Position numbers and translations under genes: made by a program. A stretch of 64,000 nucleotides of DNA from contig NZ_CP017940.1 in NCBI RefSeq assembly GCF_002764115.1, positions 434,001 through 498,000 of the forward strand, in the 5' to 3' direction. The notes under the pieces are model-generated. The model was not told the origin of the DNA, made no database searches, and was given only the letters and a program-made list of their open reading frames with translations. Of this stretch, positions 25,894-34,361 are shown piece after piece; position 1 is the stretch's first letter, and each line of letters opens with the position of its first letter. Source of the stretch: Phyllobacterium zundukense (GTDB lineage: Bacteria > Pseudomonadota > Alphaproteobacteria > Rhizobiales > Rhizobiaceae).

Positions 25894-26757
25894 CTATAAC
25901 CCCACCAAGCGATAGATTTCTTGGCGCGTTTCGCCTTGAGAGCGCAATTCGCGCAGGGCTGTGTCCTTGCGGCTCTTCGAGAGTTTCTCGCCATCGAGAT
26001 CGAGCACCAGCGCGTGATGATGGTAGACAGGCGGCTCGATGCCAAAAAGCCGCTGCAAGAGGCGGTGAACGCTGGTGGCATGAAAGAGGTCCCTGCCGCG
26101 CACGACATGGGTGATGCCCTGCAAGGCATCGTCTATGACGACGGAGAGATGGTAGCTCGTCGGCATGTCCTTGCGCGCGATGATGACGTCGCCCCAATCC
26201 TGCGGCCGCGCTTCGACGGTGTGTTTCTCAGGTGCCGTTTCGCTCCAGGAAAGCGGCTCGCCGATCTGCGCGATGGCACGGTCCATGTTCAGTCGCCACG
26301 AGAATGGTCGCCCCTCGCTGATCAGCTTTTCGCGCTCACGTTTTGATAGTTCTTTGTCGGCCTGCGGATAGAGCAGTGCGCCGTCGGGATCACGCGGCCA
26401 GTTGTTCTTGTCGCCAGCAATCCTTTCAATCTCGCGCTTGATGTCGCCGCGGCTGAGAAAGGCCGGATAAACAAGATCCATGCTGATCAGCTTGCTCAGC
26501 GCCTCCTGGTAGACCGCGAAATGTTCCGATTGACGGCGAACGGGCGTCTCCCACTCAAAACCGATCCAGTGCAAATCCTCGAGCATCGTTTGTTCGAGAT
26601 CGGGCGTGCAGCGCTCACGGTCGATGTCTTCCATGCGCAGGAGCAATCGACCGCCCGTTGTGCGTGCCATTTGCTGGTTCAGCAAAGCCGAATAGGCATG
26701 GCCGAGGTGCAGATGGCCATTGGGACTTGGAGCAAAACGAAAAACAGGAACTGTCAT
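25894..26757 (-). CDS. gluQ: glutamyl-Q tRNA(Asp) synthetase
   Basis: From the ATG at 26757 (MTVPVFRFAPSPNGHLHLGHA) it is 287 aa, the right size for GluQRS, a shortened GluRS without the anticodon-binding domain. The HIGH-like motif is HLHLGHA (about 15-21) and the KMSKS-like motif is KLSKS (about 236-240). It attaches glutamate to queuosine at position 34 of tRNA-Asp. The frame is open 22 codons further upstream without conservation. A family A repeat lies past the stop. Confidence 0.92.
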   Translation of the reverse strand: MTVPVFRFAPSPNGHLHLGHAYSALLNQQMARTTGGRLLLRMEDIDRERCTPDLEQTMLEDLHWIGFEWETPVRRQSEHFAVYQEALSKLISMDLVYPAFLSRGDIKREIERIAGDKNNWPRDPDGALLYPQADKELSKREREKLISEGRPFSWRLNMDRAIAQIGEPLSWSETAPEKHTVEARPQDWGDVIIARKDMPTSYHLSVVIDDALQGITHVVRGRDLFHATSVHRLLQRLFGIEPPVYHHHALVLDLDGEKLSKSRKDTALRELRSQGETRQEIYRLVGL

Positions 26758-26837
26758 GAGTGATGAGTGGCGTTCTTGCGTCAGTGTCTTACTGATTGAT
26801 ACGGTGTTTGCGAAACGAAGCAAAGCGAACGATTGAA

Positions 26838-27482
26838 ATGCGCAGGATAGATACGCTCGATGATATCGCCGAAGGCTTGGAAGCCTTGCTGCAAACCCAT
26901 CCGGAGCTTGGGGTCATCGCCGAGCGGGCAGGGCCGTTGCCGTTACGCCGTTCCGAGCCGGGTTTTGAAAGTCTTGCTTCGGTGATCGTCTCGCAGCAGG
27001 TCTCCAAGGCGAGCGCTGCGTCCATCTGGAACCGGCTGGTCAGTCTAATTGATCCATTGACGCCCGAAAACTATCTCGCGGGTGGTGAGGAGGCGTGGCG
27101 TCTTGCCGGTTTGTCGCGCGCCAAGCAGGCGACGCTTGCCCGCATCAGTGAAGCAATCATCACCAAAAAGCTGGACCTCTTCGATCTTTGCGACCGGCCG
27201 ATCGATGAGGCAATGGAGGCGATGACAAGCGTGAAGGGCATCGGCCCGTGGACGGCGGAAGTCTATCTCTTGTTCTCGGCCGGACATGCGGATGTCTTCC
27301 CATCGGGCGATGTCGCGCTCCAGCACGCCTATGCCCATGCTTATCGCGAATCAGTGCGACCCGACTCAAAAGCGCTACGGCTTTTTGCCGAGCGCTGGTC
27401 GCCCTGGCGGGGTGTTGCAGCCCGACTTTTCTGGGCTTACTACGCCGCAACCCGTGGCCGCGATGGCACACCAATCGCATGA
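26838..27482 (+). CDS. DNA-3-methyladenine glycosylase II, AlkA-like
   Basis: A 214-aa HhH-GPD glycosylase from the ATG at 26838. The fold is complete: LASVIVSQQVSKASAASIW (about 41-59), the helix-hairpin-helix SVKGIGPWTAEVYLL (about 131-145), and the catalytic Asp in VFPSGDVALQHAY (about 152-164). It removes alkylated bases in base excision repair. An ATG at 26796 would add 14 residues and overlap the start of gluQRS upstream. No adaptive response gene (ada) is next to it. Confidence 0.88.
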   Translation: MRRIDTLDDIAEGLEALLQTHPELGVIAERAGPLPLRRSEPGFESLASVIVSQQVSKASAASIWNRLVSLIDPLTPENYLAGGEEAWRLAGLSRAKQATLARISEAIITKKLDLFDLCDRPIDEAMEAMTSVKGIGPWTAEVYLLFSAGHADVFPSGDVALQHAYAHAYRESVRPDSKALRLFAERWSPWRGVAARLFWAYYAATRGRDGTPIA

Positions 27483-27567
27483 AGTTGAAATAACGGGGTT
27501 TTTCCTCAGCAATCACAGCAATTCGCTTCACATTCCTGTCACGTCCAGCTTACAATAATGGGGCCTG

Positions 27568-28149
27568 ATGGTTGGATTGGGAGTTGATTCCTTGACAATA
27601 GCCGTCTCGCCGGACGGGTTACCGGCTCTGGTGCTCAATGCGGACTATCGTCCGCTCAGTTATTACCCCTTGTCGCTCTGGTCCTGGCAGGACGCGATCA
27701 AGGCGGTCTTTCTCGACCGTGTGAACATCGTCGCGGAATATGAGCACGAGGTTTCTTCGCCCTCCTTCGCCATGCGGCTGCCCAGCGTGGTGTCGCTCAA
27801 AACCTATATAAAACCCTCGCGAAACCCGGCTTTTACCCGATTCAACGTCTTTCTGCGGGACCGGTTCGAATGCCAGTATTGCGGCTCCGAGGAAGACCTG
27901 ACATTCGACCACGTTGTTCCGCGCTGTGCCGGCGGCGAAACGATCTGGGAGAATGTCGTGGCGGCCTGTTCGCCCTGTAATCTTCGCAAAGGCGGGTTGA
28001 TGCCCAACCGGGCCAAGATGTGGCCGCGGCAAAAACCCTATCAGCCCACGGTGCACGATCTGCACAATAATGGCCGCCTGTTCCCGCCAAACCATCTGCA
28101 CGAAAGCTGGATGGATTATCTGTACTGGGATGTCGAGCTGGAACCTTAG
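27568..28149 (+). CDS. HNH endonuclease
   Basis: A 193-aa protein with an intact HNH domain: zinc-binding CQYCG (about 99-103), the LTFDHVVPRCAGG catalytic His block (about 108-120), ENVVAACSPCNLRKGG with the Asn and second Cys pair (about 125-140). The N-terminal half (VLNADYRPLSYYPLSLWSWQDAIKAVF) is conserved in this housekeeping rhizobial HNH family, so it is not a phage gene. Substrate and role are unknown. A downstream family B repeat follows. Confidence 0.87.
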   Translation: MVGLGVDSLTIAVSPDGLPALVLNADYRPLSYYPLSLWSWQDAIKAVFLDRVNIVAEYEHEVSSPSFAMRLPSVVSLKTYIKPSRNPAFTRFNVFLRDRFECQYCGSEEDLTFDHVVPRCAGGETIWENVVAACSPCNLRKGGLMPNRAKMWPRQKPYQPTVHDLHNNGRLFPPNHLHESWMDYLYWDVELEP

Positions 28150-28184
28150 AGACTTCGGCCAATCCACCCCGGTGGCCATCTGAT

Positions 28185-28252
28185 GTGATTTTCTGCGCTT
28201 CCGGGACTCACGTACTATACGTACGCTGCGCTCCGGTTCTCGAAAACCGCAC
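28185..28252. repeat. intergenic palindromic repeat, family B, copy 2
   Basis: Second copy of the hairpin seen at 1471-1536, with the outer arms altered (GTGATTTTC / GAAAACCGCAC) and the same core CTGCGCTCCGGTTCTCGAAA. It lies between convergent hnh and dsbB genes, so here it could also act as a terminator. Confidence 0.7.
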
Positions 28253-28318
28253 CAGCTGACTCACCTGGCTGAATTCTCAGAAGGTCTCAACAACTGCGCT
28301 TGAGGTTTAAGAAAGTAT

Positions 28319-28858
28319 CTAGGCTTTTCTGGCGCCCCGGAAAGCGACGACCATCAGAATTAGGCTCGCGATTGCGTTCCAGCCGGCAAAGGAGAGGCCG
28401 AGCACACGCAGCGCCGCGGTATCGCATGCGGGCGGATGAACGGCATTCATGTCCTTCAGCAGATTACCCGCGTCGGTGGTGATCGACATGGATACCGCCG
28501 TGCAATCCGTCGGGCCGGCCCAGAACTTCCACTCGACGCCCGCATGGAAAATCGCCAGTCCCAGTCCGACGAGCATCAGAATTCCGCCGAGTGCAAGCAG
28601 CAGACGTGTAAGCCCGGCAGGCCACTTCAAGCCAGCCGAAGCCACAGCAACCACCATCAGTGGGATTCCGGCGTAATAGGGATAGCGTTGTTCCAGGCAC
28701 AATTTGCAGGGAAGATAGCCGCCGATGTATTGAAAACCGAGTGCGGATCCGACTGTGACGATCATGGCCAGCAAGAGGAAGGCGGCGGTCTTGAAGTGAG
28801 TGGAGTTGCTGGTGGTAGCCATGATGTGTTTGACGTCCTCATTCATGATCTGGTTCAC
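28319..28858 (-). CDS. dsbB: disulfide bond formation protein B
   Basis: A four-helix membrane protein of 179 aa. The first redox pair is in LPCKLCLEQRYPYYAGI (CxxC, about 50-53) and the second pair is the two Cys of GPTDCTAVS and PPACDTA. It reoxidises DsbA with quinone. The GTG at 28858 overlaps the yqaA stop (GTGA) and would couple the genes; an ATG at 28822 (MATTSNS, 167 aa) is an alternative. Rhizobiales often carry this DsbB variant without a neighbouring dsbA. Confidence 0.87.
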   Translation of the reverse strand: MNQIMNEDVKHIMATTSNSTHFKTAAFLLLAMIVTVGSALGFQYIGGYLPCKLCLEQRYPYYAGIPLMVVAVASAGLKWPAGLTRLLLALGGILMLVGLGLAIFHAGVEWKFWAGPTDCTAVSMSITTDAGNLLKDMNAVHPPACDTAALRVLGLSFAGWNAIASLILMVVAFRGARKA

Positions 28859-29442
28859 ACATAATAATGGAACAAGGCATAGAGCAAAATTAGGACAGCC
28901 GCGGCCGCGCTTGCAATCAGGCCGAGCCGCTTCTCGATGAAGTGGCGGATCGGTTCGCCATAACGGCGCAGCAGCCAGGCAAGGAAGAAGAAGCGTGCGC
29001 CGCGTGCGATGATCGCCGAGGCGATGAACAGCCAGATATTGATCGCGGCAGCACCGGAAAGAATGGTCACGACCTTGATGGGCGGCAGGTGGGCAAGCCC
29101 CGATGTTACCAGCAGGAGCAGGATCGCATCGGCGCTCGTCGAGCCGCGCAGTTGTTCGAAAGCGTCGAGCTTGCCGTACATTTCGAGAATGGGTTTCGCC
29201 AAAGTCTCATAGGCATAGTAGCCGAGAAGCCAGCCGGCTATGCCACCGAGGACCGACGCAAGGGTTGCCACAAGCGCATAGCGATAGGCGCGATCAGGCC
29301 GTGCCAGCGCCATAGGCAGGTAAAGCACATCGGCCGGAACGAGGAACACTGAACTTTCAACGAAGGCGATGACGGCAAGCCAGACTTCCGCCGATTTGCG
29401 CGCGGCAAGTGACATCGTCCAATCGTAGAGTCTGCGCAGCAT
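28855..29442 (-). CDS. YqaA family membrane protein
   Basis: A 195-aa protein of the YqaA branch of the DedA/VTT superfamily. Key blocks are VIAFVESSVFLVPADVLYLPMALA (about 25-48) and GGIAGWLLGYYAYET (about 65-79), followed by VKVVTILSGAAAIN-type helices. Four or five membrane segments. Members are linked to membrane lipid scrambling or envelope homeostasis, but the role here is not established. It starts at an ATG at 29442 and is cotranscribed with dsbB. Confidence 0.87.
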   Translation of the reverse strand: MLRRLYDWTMSLAARKSAEVWLAVIAFVESSVFLVPADVLYLPMALARPDRAYRYALVATLASVLGGIAGWLLGYYAYETLAKPILEMYGKLDAFEQLRGSTSADAILLLLVTSGLAHLPPIKVVTILSGAAAINIWLFIASAIIARGARFFFLAWLLRRYGEPIRHFIEKRLGLIASAAAAVLILLYALFHYYV

Positions 29443-29715
29443 TGGTCGGTTCCTGTTGGGGGAGTTGTTTGGAAAAGCTGATGTTCCTTAGAGCAAACTT
29501 CACCCAAATGGAATCGTTTCACTCAAATTTTGCAACCCGGCCCCGCACTTTCGCTCGTTGCCTTGGCTCGCCTCTAGTGATGTTGCACAGGCACATCAAC
29601 ACACGAGTGCGTTATCGTTGAGAAAACAACTTATTGCTGTTGACCGAAGGCAGCCTCTGCATGTATTTGGCTTTTCACGGTCTTGGGTTCGCCCGTGACC
29701 TTACGCTTTTTGGCG

Positions 29716-29800
29716 GCCCCCTTGGCGGAATTGGTAGACGCGCCTGACTCAAAATCAGGTTCCGAAAGGAGTGCTGGTTCGATTCCGGCAGGGGGCACCA
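29716..29800 (+). tRNA. tRNA-Leu (anticodon CAA)
   Basis: An 85-nt tRNA with acceptor arms GCCCCCT / AGGGGGC, discriminator A and an encoded CCA at 29798-29800. The anticodon stem is CCTGA / TCAGG with loop CTCAAAA, so the anticodon is CAA. The T arm is GCTGG TTCGATT CCGGC. A long variable arm (TTCCGAAAGGAGT) marks it as class II. It is the integration site of the element that follows: the tRNA remains intact and a P4-type integrase starts 176 bp after it. Confidence 0.95.
29784..29800 (+). mobile_element. candidate attL core within the tRNA-Leu 3' end
   Basis: The last 17 bases of the tRNA (TCCGGCAGGGGGCACCA) are the probable crossover region for the integrase. A closely similar sequence (TCCGGTAGGGGCACCA) lies at 49026-49041. 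The two differ by one substitution and one missing G, so this is a proposal, not a proven repeat. Confidence 0.45.
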
Positions 29801-29975
29801 GCGACCCATTTCAAGACCTCTCACCACCACCCAAATCAGGCTTAAAATCCCAATTTTACTGGGTATTGGCGCTCCGAGAGCTCCCATTTGGTGTCATGAC
29901 ATCTCGATTTTTTGTTGGTACAACTGCGGGTACAGGCGCGATACCCTCAGAAATCGACGGAAGGCGATACCAACA

Positions 29976-31184
29976 ATGCCGCTGACAGATACCCAAATCA
30001 AAAACATAAAGAAGCAGGACAAGCCGAAAAAATACAGTGACGGCGGCGGTTTGCATCTACACGTGACACCCACCGGATCGAAGCTTTGGCGGATGTCATA
30101 CCGATACGAGGGCGCGCAAAAGCTACTTTCATTCGGGGTATATCCCGCCGTATCGCTCGCGGACGCCCGCAAAAAGCGCGACGACGCGAAAAAGCTTTTG
30201 GCGGCGGAAGTCGATCCCTCCGTGCAAGCCAAACTCGACAAAATCCACAAGCGGGCGGAGGCCGCGAACACGTTCAACGTGATTGCTGACGAATATCTCG
30301 CGAAGCTCAAAAAGGAAGGTAAGGCGGAGGCGACCTTAACAAAAAACCGTTGGTTGCTCGATCAGGTAAGGACCGATTTTGGGTCTAGACCGATTGCAAA
30401 AATCAGCGCTGCCGAAATCCTTGTTCCTTTGCGGGCTGTCGAGGCAAAGGGCAACTATGAGACTGCCCGGAGAACGCGTTCCTGCGTTGGGGCCGTGTTC
30501 CGCTTCGCAATCGCGACGGCGAGGGCTGAAAACGATCCCACGTTTGGACTGAGAGGCGCGTTGATCAATCCGGTTGTCAACCATCGCGCCGCTATCACCC
30601 AGAGGAAAGCTTTCGGCGGTTTGTTGCGGGCTGTCTGGGGATACGAAGGTACGGCAGAGGTGCGGCACGCGCTCATGTTGATGGCGCACCTTTACCCGCG
30701 TCCGGGTGAGTTGCGGCTTGCGGATTGGAGCGAGTTCGATCTGGACAAGGGTGTCTGGATCATACCGGCAGCGCGAACGAAGATGCGCCGCGAGCATGTC
30801 AAACCCCTGTCAGCGCAAGCGATCGAGATTTTGAAAGTTCAGCAATCCCTGACAGGCGGCGCGGGGCTTGTCTTCCCCTCTGTCAAATCGCGGTTGCGGC
30901 CTATCAGCGAAAACACATTAAACAGCGCTTTGCGTTTGATGGGGTTCACCCAAGACGAAATGACTTCGCACGGCTTCCGGGCGTCGGCGTCTTCGATCCT
31001 GAACGAAAGCGGGCTTTGGAGCGCTGACGCGATCGAGGCGGAGCTTGCGCATGTCGGCGCTGACCTTGTGCGTCGGGCGTATCATCGCGCTCAATATTGG
31101 GATGAGCGCGTGAAAATGGCGGATTGGTGGGCGAAGGAAATCGACGCTATGCGAACTAAAAAAACCGTCGTAGTGGCTAGGTAG
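29976..31184 (+). CDS. P4-type tyrosine site-specific integrase
   Basis: A 402-aa integrase. The N-terminal DUF4102 arm-binding domain (about 1-85) includes DGGGLHLHVTPTGSKLWRMSY. A core-binding SAM-like domain spans about 100-180. The catalytic residues are R242 (YPRPGEL), H332 and R335 (SHGFRAS), H359 (ELAHVG) and Y369 (RRAYHRAQYW). All are intact, so it should be active. It lies directly next to tRNA-Leu(CAA) and points away from it, the standard placement for tRNA-targeting islands. The start is an ATG at 29976. Confidence 0.95.
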   Translation: MPLTDTQIKNIKKQDKPKKYSDGGGLHLHVTPTGSKLWRMSYRYEGAQKLLSFGVYPAVSLADARKKRDDAKKLLAAEVDPSVQAKLDKIHKRAEAANTFNVIADEYLAKLKKEGKAEATLTKNRWLLDQVRTDFGSRPIAKISAAEILVPLRAVEAKGNYETARRTRSCVGAVFRFAIATARAENDPTFGLRGALINPVVNHRAAITQRKAFGGLLRAVWGYEGTAEVRHALMLMAHLYPRPGELRLADWSEFDLDKGVWIIPAARTKMRREHVKPLSAQAIEILKVQQSLTGGAGLVFPSVKSRLRPISENTLNSALRLMGFTQDEMTSHGFRASASSILNESGLWSADAIEAELAHVGADLVRRAYHRAQYWDERVKMADWWAKEIDAMRTKKTVVVAR

Positions 31185-31301
31185 ATGAGGTTGTTAATGG
31201 GGATACAACAATATTTCCCGCAATAACACCTGATTTGCCTCTCGACACAGGTGATCCCCGCGTGCAGTTTTCTGAAAGTTTTCAACTGAAGGAACATAAC
31301 C

Positions 31302-32186
31302 TTGGCACGCCGATCCACCCCAACGCCATCCGCCAAAGCGAAGCTGTCTCTGCTGGAAATGAGGAGAGGAGTACTTCGGGTGAAGAAGGCTCGCGATGCA
31401 GTGGAGGATTTCGACCCGGCAACGGTTAGCACAAAGGACCCTTATTCCTCAGTTCGTCCTTTAGAGAATTTAATTAAAAACGCCTTGAGCGAAACCTTTG
31501 GCGCGGAGACTGAGGAATACAATCGCTTTGTTAACGCGGCGCATTTTAACTGGCCGATAAACATGATGCACTCTACGCCTCATGCGGAGATAGTCAGCGC
31601 GCTAACCGAGGAACGACAAGACGCCCTCGATCTTTTAAATGCTGCAATCGACCTATTGACCGGGCGTATCGAAGACGCGGAAGAAGATGAAGCAACATCT
31701 TCTTCGCTCGCACAAACTTCCACCGCGCCACAGATATTGTCCAAACGCGTTTTTATCGTTCACGGTCACAAAGAGGGACCGAAGGAGGCCGTTGCACGAT
31801 TTCTAAATAGCATCGGACTGATCCCGGTCATCCTACATGAACAGGCCAATAAAGGCAGAACGATTATAGAGAAATTTCGAGAAGAGGCGTCTCAGGTCGG
31901 CTTCGCAATTGTGTTAATAACTCCAGATGATGAGATTGTCCCGGGCGACCCCAGTAAGTCTCGCGCGAGGCAGAACGTTATATTCGAACTGGGGTTCTTC
32001 CTTGGTGCATTAGGTCCTGCGAAGGTTGCAGCACTTGTAACACGCCCAGTCGAAACTCCTAGTGACTACGATGGCGTTGTTTGGACGGACTACGATGGAG
32101 CTGGCGCATGGAAAATCCAAATCGCCAAGGAGATGGAGGCGGTTGGGTATAGCATCGATTGGAATAACGTTATGAGGGCGCGATGA
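31302..32186 (+). CDS. TIR-like domain protein (CAP12/Pycsar effector type), orphan
   Basis: A 294-aa protein from a TTG start, with AAGGA about 11 bases before it. Residues 148-280 form the TIR-like domain (KRVFIVHGHKEGPKE; PVILHEQANKGRTIIEKF; ARQNVIFELGFFLGALG). E229 in FELGFF is at the place of the catalytic Glu of TIR NAD hydrolases. In this family the domain is found in CBASS and Pycsar effectors that deplete NAD when a cyclic nucleotide is sensed. No cyclase gene is adjacent. The N-terminal 140 residues are helical and presumably sense a trigger. Anti-phage function is inference. Confidence 0.82.
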   Translation: MARRSTPTPSAKAKLSLLEMRRGVLRVKKARDAVEDFDPATVSTKDPYSSVRPLENLIKNALSETFGAETEEYNRFVNAAHFNWPINMMHSTPHAEIVSALTEERQDALDLLNAAIDLLTGRIEDAEEDEATSSSLAQTSTAPQILSKRVFIVHGHKEGPKEAVARFLNSIGLIPVILHEQANKGRTIIEKFREEASQVGFAIVLITPDDEIVPGDPSKSRARQNVIFELGFFLGALGPAKVAALVTRPVETPSDYDGVVWTDYDGAGAWKIQIAKEMEAVGYSIDWNNVMRAR

Positions 32187-32472
32187 AAGGCGCCACGAGA
32201 TTGGCCGAAGGGCGTTAAGCCCCTCATGATTGACGACACTGAAAATTGGCGTTCACCGCGAGACGGGTCAATTGTACGGGGAAGGCAAACGCGCAAGTAC
32301 GGTTAGCAGTCTGAATAACCTGAACAGCAATCACGATAATCGCAACTGGCGCGACCGTCTGGATGGCGATCGTGGACTTACTCCGCCATCTCCAAGGGAT
32401 GAGTGACGCGAGTATGCTTTGACCGGCGTCTCGTAGGGGTGTGTGCTCGCCCATGGTTGATCAAAACGATTG
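32187..32472. other. intergenic gap between TIR and DUF5677 genes
   Basis: A gap of 286 bases between convergent genes with no supported gene or obvious terminator. The only small frames are antisense or out of context. Confidence 0.5.
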
Positions 32473-33192
32473 TTAGCCGTCTCGTTCCTTCCGTAAAACG
32501 GCGAGACGGGCGTCGAGTTCAGCAAAATCGTCGTGTTTACCAGACTTGAAATATTGGTGGGTATCGAGGCTACTCGTTAGCAGAATTCCGGCAATGCTAT
32601 CCAAAGTAACTGTGGGGTCATCGGGGTTGTAAATTACCACCTCAAGAGTTCCATTTAGCGCTTCGACGTGTCGGTCGTTCAAGGCTTGAATACCGTTGTG
32701 GCTGTCGTTACTCAGCAAATTGTAGATGGATCGGTACTCCTTACCCATTCCGGCCTTTTCGAAACGATCCTCAACTTTCAACGGTTTGAACCCTGCGAGC
32801 CTAAGCTCTTCCTTGGCCTGTTTGTATTCTGCGAGCTTCTCCTTAGCCCTGTCGTTGTCCGCAAAGCCCCCAAGATACTCGTTTTCCCCTTTGACACCTT
32901 CAGTCAGGAGTTTGATCCACTCCTTGTAAAACGAGGCTTTCATACCTTGGAGGTGTTGTTCGTTATTAAGGAGCGCCGCCAAGTCAACCCGCGCCTCTAG
33001 AAGAGAACGTAAGATCGCCCCCGTTCCGGCTGTTTTTTGGGCCTTCAACAGAATTGCTGCGCTCTCGGATTGTTCGAGAATTGTAGCGTACAAGCTCACG
33101 AGCGTCCGTTGGATTTCCTGTTGTGCGTCGAACTTCAAAGCCGGAACGAGTTCAAGCGCCTTGGCGTGTAGGTCCAAGATGTAGTTTAGCAT
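32473..33192 (-). CDS. DUF5677 domain protein
   Basis: A 239-aa, almost all-helical protein beginning MLNYILDLHAKALELVPALK. The pattern with ILRSLLEARVDLAALL (about 60-75), a charged middle and IYNLLSNDSHNGIQAL (about 156-171) fits DUF5677, seen in accessory regions of many bacteria. The SxxSH motif with the Asn/His pair resembles HEPN-like or related nucleotide-handling helical domains, but no RxxxxH motif is evident, so no activity is claimed. Convergent with the TIR gene; the 286 bp between them hold no gene. Possibly cargo of the defence part. Confidence 0.7.
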   Translation of the reverse strand: MLNYILDLHAKALELVPALKFDAQQEIQRTLVSLYATILEQSESAAILLKAQKTAGTGAILRSLLEARVDLAALLNNEQHLQGMKASFYKEWIKLLTEGVKGENEYLGGFADNDRAKEKLAEYKQAKEELRLAGFKPLKVEDRFEKAGMGKEYRSIYNLLSNDSHNGIQALNDRHVEALNGTLEVVIYNPDDPTVTLDSIAGILLTSSLDTHQYFKSGKHDDFAELDARLAVLRKERDG

Positions 33193-33319
33193 GTTCAGCC
33201 CCTATGAATGCTCTCGACCAGCAATGCGAGATTGTAAAGGAAACTCAAGCAGTTTCGGCGCGCGCCAGCCCATCGACATATTTACGTTTGCTGCACAATT
33301 GATTTGTGGCTGGAGCATA

Positions 33320-33547
33320 CTAGCTCTCGCCGCGAGGCTCCTGCCTCATCCCCAAAAACTCCCGCAGTGCGTCCCGGTTCACCAATCGGCGTTTTCCGAT
33401 TTTGATGGACTTGATTTCCCCCTTCGCCTTCAGTTCGCGGACATACGAGACAGATAGCCCCGTCAACATCGCAGTTTCATGAGCGTTGTATGCCAGTTTG
33501 GTCGCAAGCGATGTCTCGGCCAGAACTTTGAGTGTGGTTTCTCGCAT
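33320..33547 (-). CDS. excisionase/AlpA-like helix-turn-helix protein
   Basis: A 75-aa DNA-binding protein from the ATG at 33547, which has a GGAGG ribosome site 6 bases upstream; the open frame extends further without support. The winged-helix signature of excisionases is present: TAMLTGLSVSYVRELKAKGEIKSIKIGKRRLVNRDALREFL (spread over about 25-65). Such proteins direct the integrase or repress element genes. It could regulate excision of this island. The AT-rich 200 bp upstream probably holds its promoter. Confidence 0.85.
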   Translation of the reverse strand: MRETTLKVLAETSLATKLAYNAHETAMLTGLSVSYVRELKAKGEIKSIKIGKRRLVNRDALREFLGMRQEPRGES

Positions 33548-33669
33548 ACTACCTCCTTCAGAAAGACTGAATGAAGTTGACGGCAAAACGACCACGAAGT
33601 CAAATGTGTATTCGACGCAAGTAATTGTTTTTGAAACACAATTTCTATTTGTTAATTTTCATGTTTTTT

Positions 33670-33691
33670 GGAGGGTAGCGAAATACCCTCC
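33670..33691. terminator. hairpin between lipoprotein and HTH genes
   Basis: A perfect 8-bp stem (GGAGGGTA / TACCCTCC) with a GCGAAA loop. It follows, on the minus strand, the 41-bp repeat at 33692 and lies past the lipoprotein stop, so it may end that transcript. Confidence 0.5.
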
Positions 33692-33732
33692 AATCTAGAG
33701 CTAGGTCACCCCGAACACCCCTGTCGGGGGGG
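33692..33732. repeat. 41-bp island repeat, copy 1
   Basis: Begins AATCTAGAGCTAG and ends in a CCCCTGTCGGGGGGG hairpin. A same-length relative lies at 38942-38982. Both are placed just past the stop of a minus-strand gene. Terminator or shared control site. Confidence 0.55.
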
Positions 33733-33760
33733 CCACTATTGGGATTTTCCGCGACGCGCG

Positions 33761-34243
33761 TCATGCGCAGGTATGAACCGCTCCGGCCTTCACAAGCTCC
33801 GGCCACTTTGGCCCCAACGTTTCACGAGCTGAAATTGCTTGGCTAGCCCCGGGATCGGTGTTTTTCAGCATCTTAATTGCGAACCCTTGGTCGTGAGTGC
33901 CGGAGACGATAGTCGCGCCGGGGACGTAAGAAGTGGTTCCTTGATATGTTGCCATGTTGCCGTACGCGGTGGCAGTGCCGTAAGTCTGATAGTATCCCGG
34001 CATTTGGGATACGTGCACATTATTCGCGGCAGACGCCCCGGCGATCATGTATCGATCATATCCGGCCTTCAACGTTTCAATGGCCGCCTGTTTTTGCGCC
34101 ACCTTCGCCGCCCCAATACCACCGCAGACCGGCGCAGCGGAAGTCTGCACGATTGCCGTGTCGGCGGACGTGCGAATTGTATTGCTTGCTGCGCACGCGC
34201 CGAGAAAGACGCATGGGAGCAAAGCCCCAAGTATTTTGATCAT
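33761..34243 (-). CDS. island-encoded lipoprotein, function unknown
   Basis: A 160-aa lipoprotein. The signal peptide MIKILGALLPCVFLGACAAS ends in a lipobox with lipidated C17. The mature part has PVCGGIGAAKVAQKQAAIETLKAGYDRYMI and a Tyr/Gly/Thr-rich repeat-like region YYQTYGTATAYGNMATYQG (about 101-119). The family resembles small phage or island lipoproteins I cannot name. An envelope role, for instance exclusion, would be speculation. Directly downstream (leftward) is the 41-bp repeat. Confidence 0.7.
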   Translation of the reverse strand: MIKILGALLPCVFLGACAASNTIRTSADTAIVQTSAAPVCGGIGAAKVAQKQAAIETLKAGYDRYMIAGASAANNVHVSQMPGYYQTYGTATAYGNMATYQGTTSYVPGATIVSGTHDQGFAIKMLKNTDPGASQAISARETLGPKWPELVKAGAVHTCA

Positions 34244-34361
34244 GTTTGGCCCCCTGCCAGAATTGGCGCGGGCAATACAGCAGTGGCGGAGTCACTGTAC
34301 AATTAATGAATTGGAGCTATGGCGAACGAGCCTTGTTCATTTCTGGGCATCGGAGGTTAGG

